DNA of 64,000 nucleotides from Patiria pectinifera (GCA_029964075.1 CM057138.1:12270932-12334931), one strand, 5' to 3'. Counted from the first letter of the stretch, positions 26,601-34,519 are shown. Program-made: numbers and translations. Notes: generated by a model not told the origin, from the letters alone.

Positions 26601-29600
26601 AAAGGATATTATGCGAAAAGCAACTTGAATGACAAAGTGCCTTGCCCAAGGGCACACGTCGCACCACAACCCAAGGCGTGCTGGACTCAAACCCACAGTC
26701 TTTAGAATTACCTGCAGACCATGAATTCAATGCTCAAGACCACGAGGCCACGGTACTCCACAATTAAATTTAGTACCAGTACAATGTTTAATCCAAATAA
26801 GCTTTCTAATAATAATTCGCTATGTAACTTTTTGGATAAATGCAAATGATCCTATGTGCATTTAAGAGTGGTCTATTTTAAACCTTAAACGTTCTTTATG
26901 TCACAGCAGAATATTCCTGATTTCGTGTCTACCTTTATGTCCTATCAGCGGATCCCTACCCCGAGTGTTCGTTCCAAGACGTCATCAGCATCATCTCAGG
27001 CCAGACACTGACCCTCCGATGCATCGTTACCCAAGCCAAGCCAGCGCCCAGGCTGATGTGGCGCGTCCAGGAGCGAAGCGTGCTGCCCGAAACCTACACC
27101 AAGCTGTCGGAGGATGGGCACTCCTGGAACATCAACACTTCCGTCCGGTTTGTGCCCACCCCGAAGGATGACGGCAGGAGGGTGACGTTCTCCCTGGCAA
27201 GTCCGGCATGGAATGGGTCCAGAGAAGTCATGGCAACGCTCAACGTTTCATGTAAGAAATATGTTGTCCTAGTGATTTCATTAGGACTATATTTCCATTT
27301 CTATCCGACGTACAGATCCTTGTTATTTGATTGGTGGAACTCACATCACATCACATGACATTCGTTATTGCTGCCATTCACGCCGGGGCTCAAAAAGTCC
27401 CATTCGCCCATGGGAATGGGAAATACTATTCAACAGTTAGGATCATTCTTGTTCCATGACGCGGTATTTGTGTGCAAATGCATGCTGGTGTGTGCATTCA
27501 GCGTTGCGCGTAATGCGTAGTGTTCCAAACAGCCAGCGCTACAGACTTGGGTTCAAACATTGTCATGAAGGGGTGGTTTGGAAGAGAGAAATACATTTTC
27601 CACCAATTTTGTATTGAAATACAAGTTCAAATATATCAAATGACAAGGATCTCTCTGTCAGTTACACGTATATAAAACGAATATTGAGTGGCTTTAAATT
27701 GTGAAACAATTTGTTTAAATCAGGTCCAAGGACTTTTTTACTTTATTCAAAAGTGTAAGTTGTATAGTCAAGCCAACATTTTCGTAATATTTCCCCATTC
27801 AACATGCATGTACAGTCCACAGTGATAAGGCAATTTTATTGCCAGCTTAATTATCTCTTTGCGAAATCGGCATAACTTTAAAATTTTGCAGACTATGAAG
27901 TCTTTGTCTGCGGGTAGTAATTTTTGAAACACTTTTTTATTTCAATAATTAAATTCTGTTCCTGGGTCCGGAAATTGGGCACCAGTTCGGCTGTTAGTGT
28001 TCCTTAACCCCACGCACCTGAAAAAAAAATCTCCAAATATTCCCACGTAAGCATCTACAAATTTCTTGATAAAGTTGATAAAACCTGATAAATCGTTTTT
28101 ATTTCCACTCACAGTCCCAAACAAGTTTGTCAGAAAATTATTTTCTTATTGTTGGCGCATTTTAAAAGGGCTCATAATGTGCACGTTGAAATGAAATTGG
28201 AAAATCACACCAAAATGGAATTTCTGTGGAACTTTGTAGCGGGCACGTAATTACTCAAGATTTATGAACGGGAATGTTTGGATCTTGATGAAATTTCACT
28301 TCTTGTGAAATTTGAGGTAAACGTTTTGCTCTAGCAAAGCACTAGTTCTTTCGGGGCTGCGCCATGTTAGTGTACATCAACGTGCCTTAAAAGGAATTAA
28401 TTAGACAAATTTTATTACATGGGCCTTTAAACAGATGTGCCTATAGTGACCGTCAGCCCTGACCCAGTCACTATCAACAAAGGCGAAGATGGTACCATCA
28501 CCTGCTCGGCCCAAGCCAACCCAGACCACATGGGCTATACCTGGACCCTCCGATGCCCAAACAAACACGCGACTAATGTCTCCACGGGCCCAACGTACAC
28601 ATTCAAAAACATCAACGTGGACTACGACAAGGCCAATTTGACGTGTTCGGTGGGGAATGCCATCGGCAGGACTGAAAAGACCGTGCAGATCAAAGTGACA
28701 GGTGAGCGTTTTGCAGAGAACACATGTTTTTGAAATAGATGAAGGAAAGAATGTTACCATGCATTTGTCTCAAACTGTCAGTCAGTTGACTTCCTGCATT
28801 GCGTTGTACCGCATTATTATGTCTGTAATACAATACACTACAGATGAGTGCAGATTTTCACTGCCTCATTCACGTTCGTGGTAAAGATGTTCAACTGAAA
28901 AAAAAAGAAGAGTCCTGGCATAAATGTTGTGGGTTACAACTTCATTTAGATCAACATATGAATTAAACCACAAGTACAATGCAAACAACGGATGCTTCAA
29001 CATTCAGTGGGTGATTTTTTTTTGGTGGGGGAGGGAGGTGAACAAATAAATTGACTGGAGCGGGGTTTGAACCTCCAACCACCGGATTACCGTTCCTGTG
29101 CTCTACCAACTGAGCTATCCAGCCCTATGTTGGTTTTTTTAGTTAAGGGCTTCATTACTCAACTTTTTGTGAGTAAGGAACAGTGTGCCCACTTAACCAC
29201 TTCGCGACAGGATGATTTTGACATTGACCAAACCCAGCCGCGTTTTTTTTTTGACACGAACCTCGATGCCAGATACAGTTTCAGGCTGTCATCTGCGGTT
29301 AGCACACCCTAATACTTCCTGCCTCGCTCACTGTGAGCGGGTCACAGACAGATATTTCCAGCCTTGCTCGTTGCGTGTTTATCCGTCATCCATTCCGAAT
29401 ACCGCAAAATCTTTGCATGTATACACGGCATCCGACGTGAACAGGTTAAATAAACATTTGTGTGCGGTCCCACAAGCGAACAGACGTTTTCATTTCTTGA
29501 TGTAATAAAAACAATTATCGTTATTCACAAGCAACAAAACTTTGAAGAATATTTTGTCTTAAAAAAAAATAAAATAAATAAAATTAAAAACTGCCTTATC

Positions 29601-32600
29601 CTCATCGCCTAGTGCAAAATTGATACCATTCAGCAATCACTAAAAGAAAGTCAAACCCACAATTTGTATTGTAATTCCCACAATTTGTATGTGATTGTGC
29701 TGCCAATGGCGGCTTTTCTGTTTTGTGATATGCTCATCTTTGAAGAAAACTTGTCCTGAACTTGCGATAGAACCAAGAGTATTGATATTGAGATTTTTTA
29801 TATAAATAACAAATACAGAATAGATATGTTAAAAAGTTTAACAGACATAAGGCTTTCACAATAGTTTCTTTTTAATTTTTTTCTCCACAGACAACAGTAT
29901 TTCAACTGGAGCCAAGCTAGGATTCTCTATATCAGGAGGCCTGTGCATTATCATATTGCTGCTAGCAAGCATCTTTGCTCATCGCTACCGCAAAGAAATC
30001 AAACTCTGGCGGGCACGAAGAGCTGGCAAAAACAAAGGTAAAGAAAATAAGTATTAAAATTCCTTCTTAATTTTTATATTAATAGAGTAGTAAATCATCA
30101 CCGACACCAAGAAGTAACACTCAAGTGCACGTGAGTGCCCGACACGTGTGTGTATTTTACAGAACCACGGTATTTTCGTTTTCATGAAGTAACACCGGGC
30201 ACACTGCGGTATAGCACCCGCGCACTCCGTACATTTCCATTGTCACAAAGTAACACTGATTTTAATTTTACCAGTAAAACAGATTTTAAATAAAACTTTA
30301 TTGAAGTCCACGAATATATGGATGGATTAAATTTGCGTCAAACCTTTTAAAGCATTTTTCTGTGAATTGTATTACCGCTACATGTACATACTTTTTCCCT
30401 CACTTGCTGTGTACAAAAGTATAGGAGATTTCCAAAGTTCAGCTTTTTTTACACCTTTTTCAGCTGTTTTCAGCTATTTTTATCAGTGGTCACTCACACC
30501 CCTGTTCATGAAAACAAAAATCATTATAGTTTGCGTCTGATTTGCGTGCGCATACCAGGTGTTAGTTCGTGAAGCCGAAATTGTTGATTACGTGGTTTTC
30601 ACAATATAACACGCATTAGTGCGTGAGTGCTATCGGTAGTTCGTGAAAATGGTGACAAAATGTTCTCTGTTTTCAGTTGTACATGTAATTGCCAATGAAA
30701 TCTCTTCTGCCCATGGAAACGAGTGAACATACCTGTGGGTTTGATTGTTATTTGGCAAAGTCGACTCACCTCTGGTGACTAATGTCTGCGCCCGTCAGTA
30801 GAACCTGGGCCTGCTGCGTGGTGTAGTCCGATGGTGGTGCACCGCGACTATGTCGGAACCATACGTTCCGTCGAACAACAGTTCGGCTTTATTCCCAGTG
30901 AAAATGGCAATAATAACGTTCACAAAGACTGACAGTTATGTACATCTGACGAAGACGAAATAGACGATGATATTTACGAATGACGATGACGAAAATGTAC
31001 ACAGAGGAAAACGATGAAAGCGGATGAAAACTTGATGAACGTGATGTAGTAACTTGACTGAACAGTGATAAAAACAAGATGGCGATATTTACATGTGCGT
31101 TTGTTTGTTGGAGTTTTCATGTCTCCATGGTGCAACGCACTTTGACCTTTGGCCACAGCAAAGGTATGGGCGGCCAAACGGACAAAATCAGAAAGTGTTT
31201 TACGTGTCGCTACATACCGAATCTCCAACTAAGATGCTTCCTGACTACATATGAGACCATCTTTGTTTGTGTGTGTTCCAATCTAGAAGACAAAGAGTTT
31301 GATGTCTTCATCTCCTACAAGAGCAGCAGTCCTGATGAGGAGTTTGTGATGCGGGACCTGATACCCCGTCTGGAGCAGGATGGATACCGCGTCTGCGTCC
31401 ACTACAGATACTTCCTGCCTGGAAAAAGTGAGTGTCTTGTTTGCCTATACAGTGTGTATAAAATAAATGCAAACGAAATATTATGCAAATGATGAATGTT
31501 TGTGAGTGCAATGGTAAGAATAATTTCATGAGGTGACAGATGAAATGTTCCTTCGCCACGTGGAATGGAACATTTCATCTGTCACCGAATGAAATCATTC
31601 TTTCCATTGCACTAACGTGAAACATTCATTATTTGATTTATATAACACCTGAATAAATCCTTGCCATCTGATTGGTTGACTTTTAATAGCCAATTTATTC
31701 AGGTTAAAAACTGGTTGAGAACAATCATATTCAATTTATCTCGATTTAAAAAAGTGCCACCACCAGCAGCAGTGACACCGTGCAATTGAACTTGTATTCA
31801 CCGTGCAATAGAACTTGTATTGCACTGTGCGCTGTGCGCCACGTGCACGCCGTGCGTTGGTACGAATAATTCAATGGCATGTGATCAACGATCCACCAAT
31901 AGTTTGAAAGATACGTAATTCCACTTTAAAATGAGACATCAAACCTCTAAATCCGATAATTTTTGACAGCGTTATGAGTAATTTTTCAAGAGAGGTCAAA
32001 TTGACCACGGGACCAAGTTTTCCATTTTTGGCATTGGGACAAAGGTAGCCTAATTGCCTCTGTGTGGATAATTGCCTGGCCTACAAAAGATGTGTTTAGC
32101 GAATAAACACAATTAACACTGTCTTGCTATCAGTTTATAAACATGTTTACATGCCAAACATTTTTAAAATGAGGTGATAGTGTTTAGAATTGTGCATACT
32201 CTTTAAAGACATTTTTGTAGGCAGTCAAATATCCACACAGAGGCAATTAAGCTACCTTTGTCACAATGCCTGAAATTGAAAACTTGGTCCCATGGTCAAT
32301 TTGACCTCTCTTGGAAAATTACTCATAACACTCAAAAATTATCGGATTTGGACGTTTGATGTCTCATTTTAAAGTGGAAAGGCGTATCTTTCAAACTGTA
32401 GCTACATGTATATTATCTATGTTGGTTACACATTCTACGTCAAGCATTCACTTACATTTTGTTTGCATTTTGTTTGTTACACACTGTATGTAACTAACCT
32501 TATTAATTCATCCAGGGAGTAGAAGATTCAAGCGTTTCATCTAGGGCGTCCCTTTTTATTATTTCTGTGGTTCTTTTTATTCCCCGCTGAAATAGGGTCA

Positions 32601-34138
32601 TTCGGTCAGCCAAAAAATAAATATCCGAAGAAAAACTAAATTGCAATTGCACCAGTATAGCTGGTTAAATGAAAAGATGCCGAGTGCATATTGTCTCTTG
32701 ATTTGTTTGTTGCAATGAAACTATCATGGGTTGATATCACTGAACAAGATATTTCAGCCATCTTTGTAACAAGATGTAGTTGACCACTGATCTCCATTAG
32801 TAAGACTGGATAGCACATAGCACCCTCCATCTTGTGCAGGCACGCGTAGTCATTTGTGAAGGTTTGAAAGTTTGAAATGCGTTCGTCACAGACAGACCAT
32901 GCAGCACGCGCACGTCACGCATGCACGGTCGTAGACGTTAAACCTGCACTGTACTAATCAGCTGTTTGCGTTCGCATTTTCCAAATCTTCACTGCGCGTA
33001 AGTATACGCGTGTCCTATCCAGTTTGTACTAATGGAGATCAATGTAGCTGACTTACATTGTATCGTGATCCCTGGCTGCATGGTATTTGTGGGTTTAAGG
33101 CTGCTGGCCTTGGACAATGATATTGATTAAATTGTACACTTAACCAAAAAAGAAAGTCCCCCCTTAATACTTTTTTGTCTAACTCAAAATACTACTGGGC
33201 ACATCTTGCTCAAATTACGACTAATCAGTACAGAAATTCCTTAGCAATCCAGCCATACTCTTTGTTTGGCCTAAAACAGTGATAATGTGTACAAATTTAT
33301 ACAATTTATGACGAATGATACCGAAAAAAAGTTGCACTTTTGCATACGTGCAAGGTGAGTGTGAACCACAATCTGCACGTATACAAAAGTGCAACTGTTT
33401 TCGGTATCATTTGTCATAAATTGTATAAATTTGTACACATTATTACTGTTTTGGGCCAAATAAAGTGTATGGCTGGATTACTAAGGAATTTTTGTACTAA
33501 TTAGTCATTATTTGAGCGAGAGGTGCTCCGTAGTTTTTGAGTTTGACAAAAAGTATCGGAAGGGGGGACTTCCTTTTTTGGTTGAGTGTGTATTGAACAT
33601 TTATAATAAAAGGCCATGTCTTCATTTAACTTGAAGCAAAATGGAGCTTTATTGTCATATAATTTTATTGCTATTGATTTCAGGCATCATTGACAACATC
33701 TCGGATGCGGTCCATCGCAGTCGCAAGACGCTCCTCCTCCTGTCTCCGGGCTTCATCGAGAGCGAGTGGTGCTGCTACGAGTTCCAGGCCGCCCTCTCCC
33801 AGATGCTGCATCTTCAGACGGACCTCATCCCGGTCATCTTCAAGGACCTGGGCCCCCAGGAGAACCTGTCCCCGGACCTGCAGACCATCCTGCGCACGCT
33901 GTCCTACGTCACCTGGCCGGGGGCCATCCAGGGAGGCCGGTACCAGACCCAGGAGGACCTGGACTGCTTCTGGACGCTGCTGTGGCAGTCGCTGCCTGCC
34001 CACCCACTGGGACGGGAGGAGCCCGTGGATCATCATCCGGCCCAGCTCGAGATGGAGATTAATCTTGAAAGTCGTAACAGAGAGGAGGAAGGTGACCTTA
34101 GCTTGAGTGGAGATCGGGTTGTGTTGCTGCATGATTGA
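4930..34138 (+). CDS. EGF-Ig-TIR transmembrane receptor, 13 coding exons (gene-level entry)
   Basis: This is a predicted cell-surface receptor of 883 residues. Coding exons are 4930-5088, 7183-7261, 9605-9763, 17776-17967, 19824-19955, 21589-21775, 23841-23962, 25647-25955, 26949-27251, 28435-28701, 29891-30037, 31287-31427 and 33684-34138. All junction phases agree and the sum is 2,652 nt. In order: signal peptide (about 1-26), an unassigned N-terminal region with Cys40, Cys80, Cys112 and Cys174, one eight-cysteine EGF module (198-240), four Ig-like domains (about 241-343, 344-446, 447-547, 548-636), a transmembrane helix (about 646-666), a basic juxtamembrane stretch and a TIR domain (about 688-835) with a 48-residue tail. 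Ig plus TIR is the IL-1 receptor plan, but the EGF placed before the Igs recalls Tie receptors and the TIR sequence recalls Toll-like receptors. Signalling through a MyD88-like adaptor is inference. Exons 1-2 are the least certain. Confidence 0.82.
5152..5880. repeat. Foldback built of degenerate GATAGTCCGAA repeats
   Basis: From about 5155 to 5515, units of the type AAGGTTCGATAGTCCGAA (period about 26-27 bp in the middle) run in one direction. From about 5535 to 5880 the same units run inverted (TTCGGACTATCGAACCTT). The ends CCTGATAGTCCGATAG and, inverted, CCCGATAGTCCGAAGG match roughly. It lies in the first coding intron of the receptor gene. Confidence 0.75.
5889..7182. other. Intron 1, remainder
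   Basis: No exon seen. About 6560-6900 resembles a dispersed repeat also present near 53010-53240 (shared phrases AACACCACTCAAAATC and CACCTACATT). A degenerate GTTGGTCAACATTGGGT-like satellite sits near 6730-6870. Confidence 0.4.
7183..7261 (+). CDS. Receptor exon 2: short extracellular segment
   Basis: This 79-nt exon has a pyrimidine-rich acceptor (CTATCTTTTGTACACTTTAG) and a strong donor (GTGAGT). It enters in phase 0 and leaves in phase 1, which is exactly what is needed to join exon 1 (phase 0 out) to exon 3 (phase 1 in), and it creates Cys80 across the junction. It encodes 26 residues with an N-glycosylation site (NVS). No domain is recognisable. Confidence 0.58.
7262..9604. other. 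Intron 2: SINE-like heads and G-rich runs
   Basis: A tRNA-like head lies at 8033-8100 (AGTGGTTAAGCTG, then GGTTCGAATCCCC). A second tRNA-like SINE may span about 8170-8450 (TTAGCTCGGTCGGT start). A poly-G run is at 9069. No exon seen. Confidence 0.4.
8033..8100 (+). repeat. tRNA-derived SINE head
   Basis: A-box-like TAGTGGTTAAGC and B-box GGGTTCGAATCCC are spaced as in a tRNA, but the acceptor ends do not pair well, so this is a SINE fragment rather than a tRNA gene. Confidence 0.5.
9605..9763 (+). CDS. Receptor exon 3: N-terminal ectodomain
   Basis: A symmetric phase 1-1 exon with acceptor TTTTGCGTTCCTGTAG and donor GTATGT, encoding residues 80-132. It has Cys80, Cys112 and an NYT sequon. 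The alternating hydrophobic pattern suggests beta strands, but I cannot name the fold. Cys112 and Cys174 of the next exon are candidate disulphide partners. Confidence 0.75.
9764..11619. other. Intron 3, left part
   Basis: I see no exon and no clear element here, only short homopolymer runs and AT-rich sequence. Confidence 0.3.
11620..12603. mobile_element. TIR element, copy A (about 0.98 kb)
   Basis: The left end TTGTGCCCATTCTTGAAAAT is exactly inverted at the right end (ATTTTCAAGAATGGGCACAA). Subterminal palindromes CATTCTTAAGAATG repeat in both arms. A second copy lies at 13213-14144. No protein-coding capacity; superfamily unknown. Confidence 0.75.
13012..13183. mobile_element. Foldback element with perfect 9-bp duplication and an internal 34-bp palindrome
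   Basis: The element runs TAGTCCGAG to CTCGGACTA and is flanked by CCATGGAGG at 13003-13011 and 13184-13192. Arms of about 60 bp containing CCATGTCCAAATGTTAAAAA are inverted around CGATAGTA. At 13021-13054 a perfect 34-bp palindrome (CATGGAGCAAGGAAAAC plus its complement) is bordered by GTCCGAG on both sides. Confidence 0.8.
13213..14144. mobile_element. TIR element, copy B (about 0.93 kb)
   Basis: Same order and orientation as copy A, with matching interior (TTAAATGAA, GAACGAGGA, GCATCGACAAGACCG). Differences are small indels and C-run lengths. Its right end is mutated (AAGAAAGCGCACAA). Confidence 0.73.
14178..14860. repeat. Pair of direct repeats of about 105 bp
   Basis: 14178-14285 and 14752-14860 both read through TGACCCTTCCTTC, AAACCGGAAGTGCC and GTGTCTGCCT with a few differences. 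The segment between them resembles 12860-12970 (ATGACGTCATCA, then ATATAAAATCAAC), suggesting an older repeat broken by the TIR elements. Confidence 0.55.
15451..15572. repeat. Small inverted repeat
   Basis: CAGACAGACCAATCACAGGG and its near complement near 15530-15572 form arms of about 45 bp with a short centre containing another CACCTGACCAATCACAGAG unit. Confidence 0.55.
15847..15918 (-). repeat. Half copy of the TAGTCCGAG foldback family
   Basis: ACCATGTCCAAATGTTAAAA and the end GTTACTCGGACTA match the right arm of the element at 13012-13183. The other arm is absent. Confidence 0.6.
15979..17756. mobile_element. 1.8-kb TIR element ending just before receptor exon 4
   Basis: The left end GGCCGAACAAAAAAATTGG and the right end (inverted) GGCCAAACAAAATAAATG continue alike through TGTGTTTACG, TAAC and a CCTGGATTTTTTT block. 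ATA flanks both ends, compatible with a 3-bp duplication. No coding region was recognised inside. The right end is 19 nt from the exon 4 acceptor. Confidence 0.6.
17776..17967 (+). CDS. Receptor exon 4: N-terminal ectodomain, second half
   Basis: Encodes residues 133-196 in phase 1-1, with donor GTAATG. The protein is acidic then beta-rich, with Cys174 in HCSLQY and an NVT sequon near its end. Together with exon 3 it forms a module of about 115 residues directly before the EGF domain, the place where Tie receptors carry an Ig-like fold. The acceptor lies only 19 nt after the end of a 1.8-kb transposon-like element, so the branch point and pyrimidine tract probably fall partly inside that element. 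Confidence 0.78.
18290..18768. repeat. Dispersed repeat, copy 1
   Basis: Nearly the reverse complement of 53925-54372 over about 450 bp. Shared are a perfect GTGCGTCTTAAGACGCAC palindrome, CTGAATTCAG, and the ends GAGTCCATCATTTGT and CACAGGGAGTTTA. One copy lies in an intron of each of the two main genes. Confidence 0.75.
18771..19134. mobile_element. Harbinger-like MITE, copy 1
   Basis: The GGC...AAAAAAAGTCTCCGGTTTC left end, a core shared with copies at 26016 and 56225, and a right end ...TTTTGGGCC are flanked by TTA on both sides (3-bp duplication, PIF/Harbinger style). Confidence 0.7.
19824..19955 (+). CDS. Receptor exon 5: EGF module
   Basis: Encodes residues 197-240 as a single phase 1-1 exon (acceptor TTTTTTTTATCAG, donor GTAAGG). 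The eight cysteines are spaced as in laminin-type/MEGF/Tie EGF repeats, ending CMCPLGLRGSHC. One EGF module is unusual in a receptor whose cytoplasmic part is a TIR domain. Confidence 0.88.
20103..20342. repeat. Tandem array: 15 units of exactly 16 bp
   Basis: Consensus TCCGACGTCCCATTGG. Fifteen consecutive units without a single indel fill 240 bp, with substitutions mainly at positions 7-12. As 16 is not a multiple of three, long false reading frames appear on both strands. It lies in receptor intron 5. Confidence 0.92.
21338..21482. repeat. Dispersed repeat pair (with 24772-24902)
   Basis: GAGCAGACTGGTAT, AAGTTCCAAAAATGAAG and GGCCGACTCGTGA occur in the same order in both places, in two introns of the receptor gene. 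Confidence 0.65.
21589..21775 (+). CDS. Receptor exon 6: Ig domain 1, first half
   Basis: Encodes residues 241-302 with B-strand LTLNC (Cys267) and C-strand tryptophans in AWSWTKDG. It enters in phase 1 and leaves in phase 2 (donor AAG/GTTGGC), splitting the Ig domain between two exons, unlike the following single-exon Ig domains. Confidence 0.88.
21931..22211. mobile_element. MITE with GGGCCCAATTTCACGGCGCT ends
   Basis: The left 25 bases are inverted at the right end (AGCGCCGTGAAATTGGGCCC). It is 281 bp long with no coding capacity. The target duplication is not clear. Confidence 0.75.
23005..23335 (+). repeat. tRNA-derived SINE
   Basis: tRNA-like head CTCGTGGTTAAGGGC with GGGTTCGAGTCC, then GGGCAAGGCACTTTG, CTCTCCACCCAGG and AATGGGTACC, ending in AAGCGCTTTGATC. 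The same family occurs at 56930, 60360 and, inverted, 26633. Confidence 0.75.
23350..23660. repeat. Inverted-repeat element and (TTA)n
   Basis: CTATAATAGGGCGACAGA at the left and GTCGCCCTATTGCAG at the right are approximately inverted. A TTA triplet tract of about 28 bp follows. Confidence 0.4.
23841..23962 (+). CDS. Receptor exon 7: Ig domain 1, second half
   Basis: Encodes residues 303-343 with the F-strand cysteine in GCYLCEF and a G-strand ending HVNVTVI. The acceptor is a strong poly-T tract ending CAACAG. It is phase 2 in and phase 1 out (donor GTAATG), matching its neighbours. It has NTS and NVT sequons. Confidence 0.87.
25647..25955 (+). CDS. Receptor exon 8: Ig domain 2
   Basis: Encodes residues 344-446 as a complete phase 1-1 Ig domain: B-strand VTFTCEI, C-strand ICWVRG and the classic DEGVYRCHAG F-strand. 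The donor is GTAAGT. It has NHT and NVT sequons. It is one of the cleanest Ig exons in the gene. Confidence 0.92.
26016..26386. mobile_element. Harbinger-like MITE, copy 2
   Basis: TTA flanks at 26013-26015 and 26387-26389. AAAAAGTCTCCGGTTTCTGG and its inverted end CCAGAAACCAGAGACATTTT match copies 1 and 3. Confidence 0.72.
26633..26765 (-). repeat. tRNA-derived SINE fragment, inverted
   Basis: AAAGTGCCTTGCCCAAGGGC and, further on, GACCACGAGGCCAC are the complement of the family seen at 23005. Confidence 0.65.
26949..27251 (+). CDS. Receptor exon 9: Ig domain 3, lacking the F-strand cysteine
   Basis: Encodes residues 447-547, phase 1-1, donor GTAAGA. The B strand LTLRCIV has its cysteine and the C-strand Trp is in LMWRV. 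The F strand reads RRVTFSLASPAW, with no cysteine where the partner is expected. A second cysteine lies near the start (YPEC), so an alternative pairing is possible. It has NTS and NGS sequons. Confidence 0.9.
28435..28701 (+). CDS. Receptor exon 10: Ig domain 4
   Basis: Encodes residues 548-636, phase 1-1 (acceptor TTTAAACAG, donor GTGAGC). B-strand GTITCSA, C-strand TWTL and F-strand ANLTCSVGNAIG show a membrane-proximal Ig domain. An extra cysteine is in LRCPN. It has NVS and NLT sequons. Confidence 0.92.
29028..29130 (-). repeat. tRNA-like SINE (Thr-like head)
   Basis: The complement reads TAGCTCAGTTGGTAGAGC and GGTTCAAACCC, with a seven-pair acceptor stem, but the T stem has two mismatches, the anticodon stem one, and position 33 is C. 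The sequence after it, a C-rich stretch then T-run, matches that after 52125-52185, so it is a SINE and not a working tRNA gene. Confidence 0.6.
29891..30037 (+). CDS. Receptor exon 11: transmembrane segment
   Basis: Encodes residues 637-685. The hydrophobic core LCIIILLLASIFA (within about 646-666) is followed by a strongly basic stop-transfer stretch (HRYRKEIKLWRARRAGK), giving a type I orientation. The acceptor is a poly-T tract ending CTCCACAG; the donor is GTAAAG; phase 1-1. Confidence 0.92.
30038..31286. other. Intron between transmembrane and TIR exons
   Basis: No exon seen. Short repeated phrases AAGTAACAC and GTTAGTTCGTGAA appear, suggesting an old degraded element at about 30110-30650, but I could not define ends. 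Confidence 0.3.
31287..31427 (+). CDS. Receptor exon 12: TIR domain, first part
   Basis: Encodes residues 686-732. TIR box 1 is FDVFISYKS. The helix LIPRLEQDGYRVCVH leads to box 2, which reads YRYFLPGK where RDxxPG is usual, so the aspartate is replaced by tyrosine while Pro-Gly is kept. Donor GTGAGT, phase 1-1. The intron that follows splits the TIR domain. Confidence 0.93.
31486..31636. repeat. Inverted repeat in the TIR intron (1)
   Basis: AAATGATGAATGTTTGTGAG...GACAGATGAAATGTTCC and its near complement form arms of about 65 bp around a short centre, immediately inside the intron that splits the TIR domain. Confidence 0.75.
31901..32398. repeat. Inverted repeat in the TIR intron (2)
   Basis: Arms of about 200 bp from AGTTTGAAAGATACG, through GAGGTCAAATTGACC and GCCTCTGTGTGGATA, are repeated inverted. 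A partial copy of the same element is at 53491-53805. Confidence 0.8.
33137..33590. mobile_element. Inverted repeat in the TIR intron (3), Tc1/mariner-like ends
   Basis: Arms of about 200 bp start CACTTAACCAAAAAAG and CACTCAACCAAAAAAG (inverted) and continue through AGTCCCCCCTT to a small centre near 33355. TA lies next to both ends. Confidence 0.8.
33684..34138 (+). CDS. Receptor exon 13: TIR domain, second part, and stop
   Basis: Encodes residues 733-883 and the stop codon. IIDNISDAVHRSRKTLLLLS then SEWCCYEF are close to the Toll-like receptor pattern, and box 3 is the FW at residues 828-829. About 48 residues follow the TIR domain; they are acidic (EMEINLESRNREEEGD) with no motif I know. 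This exon is much richer in GC than its flanking introns, so it is open in other frames and on the other strand. Confidence 0.93.
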
Positions 34139-34150
34139 GATTAATTATTT

Positions 34151-34371
34151 TATCTTCAAGCAAACTTGAATCCTCGATCCTGATTGGTCGATCCATGGCA
34201 ACAAGCCGTGCTACATATAACCATACCGCACGGCCACGGTCCATACCGCACTCTGCATATTCCGCTGTTCCAAGATGCGAGCGACATTCCAGCTGCATAC
34301 GCTAAGCTGCTGAATGTCCGTGTAAAGCGTGCTAGTTCCAACTGTGCTGCGCGTCAAGTTTGCTTGAAGAT
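34151..34371. mobile_element. Small TIR element after the receptor stop
   Basis: TATCTTCAAGCAAACTTGA at the left is inverted at the right (CAAGTTTGCTTGAAGATA). It is 221 bp and would lie in the 3' UTR. Confidence 0.65.
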
Positions 34372-34378
34372 AAATTTG

Positions 34379-34519
34379 TTATCACACTCGCGCTCGTGGA
34401 ACACGGAAAATGTAGTGCATCTGTGTCCCACATACAACGCGGCCTTCGGCCTCGTGGTTTATGGGACACAGACGCACTACATTATTCCGTGTTCCACTCG
34501 CGCTCGCAAGATAACTAAT
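34379..34519. repeat. Small inverted repeat
   Basis: GTTATCACACTCGCGCTCGT...CTGTGTCCCA and its near complement enclose about 140 bp with a GGCCTTCGGCC-like centre. Confidence 0.65.

Noticed and set aside
29055..29126. Functional tRNA-Thr gene
   Set aside because: T-stem and anticodon-stem mismatches and C at position 33; a similar 3' tail at 52125 shows it is a SINE.
33680..34132. Antisense and other-frame open frames over the last TIR exon
   Set aside because: They are side effects of high GC in the real exon, which has TIR motifs and correct splice phase.
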